A DNA stretch of 50,506 nt from Acanthaster planci (lineage: Eukaryota > Echinodermata > Asteroidea > Valvatida > Acanthasteridae). Positions 43,507 to 50,506 of the stretch are shown here, in pieces (positions within the stretch are counted from its first letter, which is position 1; the number at the start of each line of letters is the position of its first letter). Position numbers and translations under genes: made by a program. The stretch is taken from the NCBI RefSeq assembly GCF_001949145.1, contig NW_019091452.1, positions 374,001 to 424,506 on the forward strand, written 5' to 3'. Below the pieces are notes generated by a model. The model saw only the letters and a program-made list of their open reading frames with translations. It was not told where the DNA came from and ran no database searches.

Positions 43507-46500
43507 TATAACTTTTTGTATTTAAAGAAGACTTCCAGTCTGCCAGCATAAGTAGAGAATTTAATCTACACCAATCAGTCTGATTTCTTGTGAAAATGCT
43601 TTGGAATCTGTTGTACAATTACATTTTTTCCTCTTATACGCACAAGAAAACGTACTGTACACAGGACAGTTCACCCAACCACCGTTCTATTAAAGTCACG
43701 TACATAAAAAAGGCAAGGTTTAAAACACAAAACAGACTGGTCCCCTAATGGTGGCCCACTCCCTAATTAGCTGGCTATCATGCTGCATTTCATAGTGCTG
43801 ATATAGAGTGGTGGGAAACCGGTGACTTTCAATAGACTGGTTCCGAGCTCTATACTCATTTTTTTCTACCCCACCGTGCGCTCCGTGAACTTGAAGTTGA
43901 GATTTCGCTGCTGACGTCACCAATTCATGCGCACCAGTTTCGCATTGTGACAGCCACGAACACGTTTAGACGTGAAGACGAGTTGTTCCACATACGAATA
44001 GTGTTTATTTCGTCTGTAACATTTCTCTAACATTTGTGTAAAAATACCACAACTGACAGAGATTTCGCTGACAGTTTAAGCGCTGTAGGTTGTTAGTATG
44101 TGGGAAAAAAAGAAAGTAAAAGTCCAAAAATCATGCTTGCTTACGCTCCCACAAGCGTACTGATAGCCGAAACTAATTCTATAGTGCACCTTGTATGTGA
44201 AAGTGTTCTTGCCATTGTACGGGTGCACGTGCTTCTGCCAAAACTGTTAGCTTCCTTGGTTCTGAAAATGGAAAATTAGCTCCTTGGGGTAACCATAAAA
44301 GCAACTAGGTCATCCCATGAGGTTGGGGCACAATTTGTGACGGCGTCCTTGTTACATGGGTAAGTTTTACCACCTGTCATGACCTGTAGTTCATTTACTC
44401 TGTAAAAATAACACACACCTCTGTATTCAGCCTCGCAAGATCTATAATTTGGAATCCACATGCAGGGAAATAGCTGATCATTTTTATCGAACCCAAGTAA
44501 CAAAGGACACCGTCACAAATTGTGCCCCAACCTCATGGAATGACCCAAATATCAACTTTCATACCATGTTATATTTGTTCACTGCGACTACTGTGTTTTA
44601 ACTGTTAGTAATTTCACTCAATGTATTTAACACTGGGACACATCCCAACACTTGCATCAGTTACCTAACCCAAGTCTGATTTGAGGATTCTATTTTTGAC
44701 ACTGTCAGGAACCAGTCTAACGAAAGCCCAGGCACCACTGTCGCCCACTTCATGAAACAACTACACTGCCTTGTTGGAGAAATCCCAACATTTCAATAAA
44801 CATGTTAGGCAAGGATTTATTTCCCACATCTTCAGGAGTTACATATCAAGTCTGAGAAAATATTTTCCTCTTGTGATGTCAACTAGAAGGAAATAAACTA
44901 CAGTACACACTTTGTACTTTTCCATTAGTAATGAGAAGGTTCCAGCGTCGCATTCAAGATGTTTACAAGTTTTGTCCTAGAAAAACACATTCGGATGTCA
45001 ATACATGTACTTCACATTATATACAGAGCAGGAAAATTTTATATAAAAAATGAAAGTCTCCATTTGAAAAGTTTTGCGTGTTTGCATTTGAACAGAATGG
45101 AGTCATTGGTAAAGGGATGGATTTACAATCTGCATTCAGGGAGCATCTCGGAAGTTTGTAGTTTTTTAGTGTTCCTTTCAAAACATAGAACATTTCTGCC
45201 CTAGGTAATTTCATGGCATAGTTTCAAATCAACACGTAGAAACTTACCCATGCATGCTCTGCCAACGTACATTGGAAATGTTACGCATTCAATACACTGG
45301 TGCTCTGTCATTGACAATGCATTCAAAAATATGAAATTGAGGTTTGAAAGTGTCATACATATAAACGGATGATCTTATTTCCTGCTGAAAACTTTTTGAC
45401 TATCAATGTGTCATTTTTTCTTGTACTCTTTACTTAGAATAAAAAAAATTACAATCACATTTGTGGCTACTTGCTACATGTAGTTACCCGCAACTCGTGT
45501 GCAGCGAAGAAAAACATCTTAGTGAAAGGGGAAAAATTGGTTTCGACTCAAAAAGACTTTGGTTGAAATCCACTGGGAGTGGTACTGAAATGAAAGACGT
45601 AACTCCACGGAGAGAGCGGCAGTGCTAACAACTGTCACAGCTGGTATGTTTTGGGCACGAACGCAAGCGCGGATTGGTGATACCCCAGCAAGCATCCATG
45701 CCACTGGTGAACACAATTTGTTCATTATTTTGTGATGTCAATCCACTGCTCATTCCCGAGAGGTTTAACGTATAAATCAGTCGGCCAAGCCTAGATATAC
45801 AGAACACAATGACTATAAGGTATTCGAAAGCGGCTCCTAACGTTAACAGAACCACGAGATGCAGGACGTACACTTCACAAATGTTTGGATGCGAGAAACA
45901 TACGTATGCTTCATTACGCATGACATTAAACAGTGCACTTGCTCCCGTCAGGAGCGTCGAACTGCTCGGATTTCGTTGAGCCGCAAATTTTTCTCTTCCA
46001 ATTTTGATGGCAGCAGTTTGAGTCTGACCAGTCACTTTGGAGATTCCCTTAGGCCTTAGTCAAGGCATTTCTGGCGACAATTTTAGTCTACCCATCTGAG
46101 AAATGTCACGCTTGAAAAAAGACTAGTGGGTTGGATTCACAGCCTGCCCGCACAGATGCCTCCAACTGTTTTTCTACAGTTATTGATTTAAGTAGTCTAA
46201 AGGTTCGCATGCAAATTCCGATAGACCCGTCAATAAATACACCTGACGGCCATCTGCATGAATTCTAATCATCTGTCAGATGTCACTGGTTCCCCTCCCC
46301 CATCGAATGTTTTCACCATCTTGGTGGTCAAAGCCAGATGGAATCTTTTCGGTTATGGAAATTAAATATTGGCACCGAAATGGGTAGCCAATATCAAAAG
46401 AAAACCGCAAGCCCTCAAACTAAGTTGGCAAAGTTACCAGGCAGCGAATGAATTACACCCTAGTCTTTTTCAAGCCTCATGTGTGTTGCACCAGACTTCA

Positions 46501-49195
46501 AGTCAACGATCCGATCCCAACAACTGTCTTGACTCGAGGCTGGGTCGTCCTGGATTTTTAGGTACCAGGTTTTCTTTGTTTATGAAATGAACACTTCTCT
46601 CTGGTCGTTTCTGGTTTCAAGCCGAGATCTGGCACAGGAAAGTGACTACAAAAACAAAAAAAACCAGATTGCGTTGACTGTGTAAAGCTAATGAATAGGT
46701 CAGACAGGGCACTAAAACGACAGACGGATAAAATCTAGACTTGTAGGAACAAGAAAACCCATTAGGGCAGCAAGACAGGTTGTTGCGCTTCCAAAGGTTG
46801 CATTGTCAACATCTAAGAGTACTCATTATAACTCCGCCTGAATATGAATTATGCACAAAAAGCTTGGTATGTAAATTAAACTGGGCTTTCATAAACATGA
46901 ATATTAATTCTGGTTAACTTACAATCACTCTTAATTCTTTAAGGGCATGATTTTTGTCTTCACCAGTGAATTTCTGCGCCCTCTAAAAGCACTTGTTCCT
47001 GACTACACTAGACGTACTTGTTATTTAAACCCCAAGGAAATTTTGCAGTTAAAGTCCATATCAATGACTGGGTATAAACTGCACTTGTATCCACACAATT
47101 CAAATGGTTTTAAATATTCATTCACAGAGTACATGAACATAGCTTGGCTTGTATTAAGCTTGAACTGACATGGTTTCTCTCTGAACCCCCCCCCCAAAAA
47201 AAAATGCTGGATACTTTTCATTAAAATAGCATCTTGGTGTACATGTATTACAAGATTTATTCAAATTCAATTCATTTTTTAACTGAAGGAAGCCACACCC
47301 ACAAGTGTTAAATATGCATAATCCAATTTACATTACATTAATATTCATAGAGAATGAAAGAATTCCTGCATGAACAAAATAAAAGCCTGCACCATTATCT
47401 GTTAATACACAGTTCTACTCATTTTCATACCTTACTTAATCTTCATTTCCTCGATACACACAACACTTTTTTCTTATAATAGAACAGCAAGAAATTGTAT
47501 AAAGCCACCGCTGCCTGGCTGTATAAGGTACCCCTACTGGCAAGGCAGCAACCATGTTAAGCCTTAACCCCCCCCGGTAATCCAATAGCCTGGCAACTAC
47601 ATGTACACAGCTTACTACAAAAAAAGTTATCTTCAATAAGTCTATCCAAGATTTCTCGTTTAAAGCGTTTTTCCTTTCAACGTACAAATATTAATATCGG
47701 TGAGTACTGAGTAAGAGAGAATTTGAAAAAATAGCAACTAACATTTTAATATTTTACACAATTATATAGACAGGCTTCTCACTAAAACGGTCAATGTTTG
47801 TTTCCCTCCATACAGTCTCTTTTCCGTGTAGTTTACTTGAGGATTAGCCACATGATTGGTCATGTGACCTGTAATGACTTATCAGATTTCAAACTGCCCG
47901 CCCCACATGAAGAAATGAGCCAATTTGGTATTCCAACAGTGCATGTCCAAACCGAAGGTCCTTCGCGGACAGCGGTACGTACGCACCCTTTCCGTCTCAC
48001 CATACGCCAACCCCCCCTTCCCCACGCGCCCAAGCCTTCTTTCTTCTCAACTGAACTCATTCGTGTGAAAAACCGAACTGGCTCACCGGCCCAATCCCTT
48101 GCTGAAAAGGTTTGTGTGCTTGGCAGGAAAGTGCAGCCGGCAACTTTTCAGAAGCGCAGACTCCTAACGGTGAACGCTTTGGCGAGTTTTGGGGAAAAAT
48201 GGGCTCCGATTGCATACCCCTCTTTGGGTCAAATGAATGGACTTCTCGGTGGAATTTGACGGTAGAAATTGTTAATGGCTTGAAAGAGGCAGTAACACAG
48301 TACACTACAAACTATACACGTCTACGAATGCAGCGTTACCGTGGAGTAAACCCACTTGGCATGCAGGACTTGGGTTAATCCCAGTGAAGTACTTTGAATA
48401 TATTGTGGAAGACACTACTACTGACGGTTGTGAAGGCTCTTGGCTCCCGGGACCTATTGCAGACAGGCCCTTTTGTGCTTGGCAGATGTACAGTGGTTCC
48501 GATCACCATGATTCTCAACTTTAAAAGAACCTGGCTGTCGTTGCATCTCTTAAAGTTCGAAGTCCCTTCATTTTTCACCAACTTCATTTAATGTTACGAA
48601 AGAGCCACAGACGCGGACTAGCACAGGTGTTTCCACCGTTAGTCCAGCGGGATCCATCCAGTTTGCCTCTGGTGTGTACAGCACAGAGCTTGAGGCTCAA
48701 TTTTCACGCAGATCTTCGACCAGGCAAGTCTTAGAGCTGTACGCCACAAACATTCCGTTATGGTGGAGGAGTATCCTCAAAGGAGAGGCTGGCTTTTGGG
48801 GCTTGGTTTAACGTGCAGCAAATGAATCCCGTGATTTTGTTTGACCGGAACCGGAGACTGCTGAGGATATCGCTAGTACGAAGTAACATACCTGACCTTT
48901 CTAATGCAGTAACCAGTGCAAAGAGCCTTGGCAGGTTACTCTAGCTTTTTGCTTCAGTCAACCTCCAGGGCATTTAAGGTCAATCGGAGAATATATCACA
49001 TTTAAAAGACATTAGTCATGACCTGTGAGTCAGAGGTCATGTTGTCCAATAGTCTGGAGCTCAAAGGGCCAAAGGTCGGACTAAATTACCCTATAATCAG
49101 GATGATTCCATTCGATCGGGTTCAGGCCGAAAACGCTGCTAGTAGTGTATACAACATCGAGTGCTTCCCTGACCCAGAAAGGGTCAAAGGTCATA
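43507..49195 (-). other. Probable 3' untranslated / downstream region of the p190RhoGAP-like gene
   Basis: No exon recognised on either strand. Scattered open frames, including 153 codons on plus at 47798-48259 and 136 codons on minus at 45625-46035, lack similarity or splice support. The stretch is AT-rich with a foldback element at 44308-44546. Assigning it as 3' UTR is inference from position and from the long 3' UTRs of vertebrate orthologues. Confidence 0.4.
44308..44546. mobile_element. MITE with about 48-bp terminal inverted repeats
   Basis: GGTCATCCCATGAGGTTGGG continuing GCACAATTTGTGACGGCGTCC pairs with GGACACCGTCACAAATTGTG continuing CCCCAACCTCATGGAATGACC. Arms are more than 90% identical and the core is about 140 bp. 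Confidence 0.88.
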
Positions 49196-49508
49196 TTAAA
49201 TAACCTCTTCGGTGGGCACCAGCGGGTTCGGTATCTGCACTTGGGCGTAGAGGGGATCCTCAGGGATTTCTGGTGCCGGCGGCGGTGGCAACTCTGCCTC
49301 GCCATTGTCCTCCCCGGCTTCCAGACCGGCATTGGCGATGCCGAAGAGCTTCTCCGAGTGCTGCACCCACTGCTCGACAAAGGCCGAGAGCTGCGACTCG
49401 TTGGCCACGTCCTCCAAGCTCTTGAACTCCGGGTGGAGGAGCGTGGGCCACCAGCAGACTGTCAGGTTCTGGGCCGCCATCTTGTTGACCTCACTGTGGG
49501 AGCACACC
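49196..49508 (-). CDS. ARHGAP35: p190RhoGAP (ARHGAP35/ARHGAP5-like), last coding exon, gene continues past right edge
   Basis: The exon follows a clear acceptor (TTTTCCCCAG) and starts in phase 2 with one base completing a codon, then encodes 103 residues to TAA. VCSHSEVNKMAAQNL and TVCWWPTLLHPEF match the end of the p190 RhoGAP domain; vertebrate p190 has the same spacing with the unusual (F/W)WPTL replacing the commoner FGPTL. The remainder, EQWVQHSEKLFG, continues the last helix. After the domain comes an acidic, proline-rich tail ending TEEVI, shorter than the vertebrate tail. Role by family: stimulates GTP hydrolysis by Rho GTPases to relax actomyosin. The catalytic arginine and the GTPase-like and FF domains lie in exons outside the window. 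ARHGAP35 and ARHGAP5 arose by vertebrate duplication, so the symbol denotes the shared family. Confidence 0.85.
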
Positions 49509-50084
49509 CTGGGGAAAATTGAAACACCACAAGATGCTTGAACATACTGCGTGCTGATGACAAGATTATTCGAAGTGTATCCGAATTGGCGACTCCGAGT
49601 GCAGTCTTGGTACATGAATGGGTTTTTATTGGTATCAAGAATGAGTTGTAAGCAATGTAAGCCTTAGAAAAAAAAATTTGGTTGTCTGGACAACATTTTT
49701 CTTCATCATTGTGTTCAACTTGTAACAAATACTGTTTTCACTGTTAAAATATCAAGAAATTTAGAAGGCAGCAATGTAATTTAACTATCAGATGTGCTTT
49801 ATTTCATGTAGCCTGGAGGAAAAATCTTCACGTCAAAGACAACAGTTATCCCACAGCAATCTTGTAGGAGACATTGGTATAACCAACGGGTCAGCTCCAA
49901 GCAACTTTCAAGGTGCAAGTTATCTTGTCCTGAACTGTATGAGATATATTACGTGAAAATGAGCCCCACTGTCTGGTTCCCAGCGTACAGCGCAGGGTCG
50001 CTAACTCCACACTTGCCTACTGCAATGATGGCTAATCTTAGGGGGGGGTCATGCAGTCAGATAGTACTTCAGCATCTTTTTGAT
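49509..50084 (-). other. Intron of the p190RhoGAP-like gene
   Basis: Upstream of the acceptor at 49509-49510 on the minus strand. No further exon was recognised before the window ends. Confidence 0.55.
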
Positions 50085-50295
50085 TGGACCCTATTGGCCT
50101 TCGAGCGAGACCAAGAGAGGGCCCTATGTCCTCAGCAACGAAGGCTCATTTGGTACTAACTGCGCATGGCTGGTTCACAAACGACTTGGAAACGCAAGCA
50201 AAGCAGTGGCACAGCTACCAACAAAATAAACACTCCCGACCAAAGCAGCTCTATTCAACCAATGAGCGGGTGCTTATGGTCGAGGTGGATACAGT
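50085..50295 (+). repeat. Dispersed repeat family R1, copy 4
   Basis: Shows CCAAGAGAGGGCCC, AGCAACGAAGGCTCATTTGG, GGTTCACAAACGACTTGG, CAACAAAATAAACACTCCC and AACCAATGAGCGGGTGCTTA, the same order as in the other copies. Confidence 0.75.
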
Positions 50296-50365
50296 GCGTA
50301 AGTTCACATCTACTGAGTGGTGCCACTGGATGACGATATTGACAAACAGGAATTGTCACCGACGA

Positions 50366-50440
50366 GGGGCTGGGTTAACTCATTTGGTAGAGTCCCGGTG
50401 CAATGATCTAGAGGTCGCAGGTTCAAATCCAACTCCCTTC
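50366..50440 (+). mobile_element. tRNA-like SINE head
   Basis: GGGGCTGGGTTAACTCATTTGG with TAGAG (A-box region) and GGTCGCAGGTTCAAATCC (B box) are at tRNA spacing. The acceptor stem does not pair cleanly, and no discrete tRNA structure is formed, so a SINE is more likely than a tRNA gene. Confidence 0.55.
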
Positions 50441-50459
50441 CCTTTCTGTGTTTGTCTTC

Positions 50460-50506
50460 TTAACCCCTTCATGGCCGGATTATTTAGACCCCGACTGCTG
50501 GGCTGT
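50460..50506 (+). mobile_element. TTAA MITE family T2, left end, cut by window edge
   Basis: TTAACCCCTTCATGGCCGG then GATTATTTAGACC..CGACTGCTGGGCTGT matches the left end of the copy at 39407 nearly base for base. Confidence 0.75.

Noticed and set aside
45625-46035. 136-codon minus-strand frame with a hydrophobic stretch
   Set aside because: The hydrophobic segment is uneven and the flanks are not protein-like; no homology recognised and no promoter or splice support.
47798-48259. Longest single open frame, 153 codons on plus
   Set aside because: No recognisable domain, signal peptide or splice context; it lies antisense to the presumed 3' UTR of the p190RhoGAP-like gene and is within the range of chance frames for this much sequence.
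50366-50440. Possible functional tRNA gene
   Set aside because: A and B boxes are present but the acceptor stem ends do not pair and spacing is imperfect; a SINE head explains it better.

Overview
This is an intron-rich animal nuclear genomic window: GT-AG introns, short exons, many small dispersed repeats and one 65-base assembly gap. Protein orthologues and repeat style (tRNA-derived SINE remnants, short TTAA-flanked elements, frequent ACATGTACATGT motifs) suggest a marine invertebrate, perhaps a deuterostome such as an echinoderm, hemichordate or cephalochordate. The phylum is a low-confidence inference. I found no prokaryotic genes, CRISPR array or rRNA.

Layout, left to right. About 2.6-6.6 kb, minus strand: a partly resolved gene for a secreted cysteine-rich protein (signal peptide, IGFBP-like cysteine module, follistatin/Kazal-like module) whose 3' end I could not resolve. 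10.4-22.3 kb, minus: a complete 11-exon CNOT11 gene (457 codons plus stop), a CCR4-NOT deadenylase subunit, with a ten-glutamine run near its C terminus. 22.36-25.2 kb, plus: a complete 3-exon NDUFV3 gene (106 codons), a mitochondrial complex I accessory subunit. It starts only 37 bp from the CNOT11 start codon in divergent orientation, implying a very compact bidirectional promoter. 26.9-28.2 kb: decayed Penelope-like retroelement fragments. 29.4-41.3 kb, plus: a complete 15-exon CPSF3 (CPSF73) gene (688 codons), the pre-mRNA 3'-end endonuclease, with every metal-binding residue I could check conserved. 49.2-49.5 kb, minus: the last coding exon of a p190RhoGAP (ARHGAP35/ARHGAP5-type) gene whose body lies beyond the right edge.

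The gene models were built by hand: each intron has GT-AG ends and all exon phases in the three complete genes are compatible, giving uninterrupted reading frames close to the expected lengths. CNOT11 (mRNA deadenylation) and CPSF3 (cleavage before polyadenylation) both act at mRNA 3' ends, but nothing here shows co-regulation. CNOT11 and NDUFV3 are head-to-head, NDUFV3 and CPSF3 are in tandem, and CPSF3 and the p190RhoGAP gene converge.

Most remaining sequence is introns and intergenic DNA filled with short non-autonomous elements. At least four sequence families are bounded by TTAA with inverted termini (piggyBac-like organisation); others are TA-flanked pogo/Tc-like elements, long inverted-repeat foldbacks and SINE remnants. 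The most notable structures are the CNOT11/NDUFV3 start-to-start arrangement, a minisatellite that has copied the CPSF3 exon 12 end with its 5' splice site, and two TTAA elements sharing one target site beside the assembly gap. I saw no clear candidate for a wholly new biological system.
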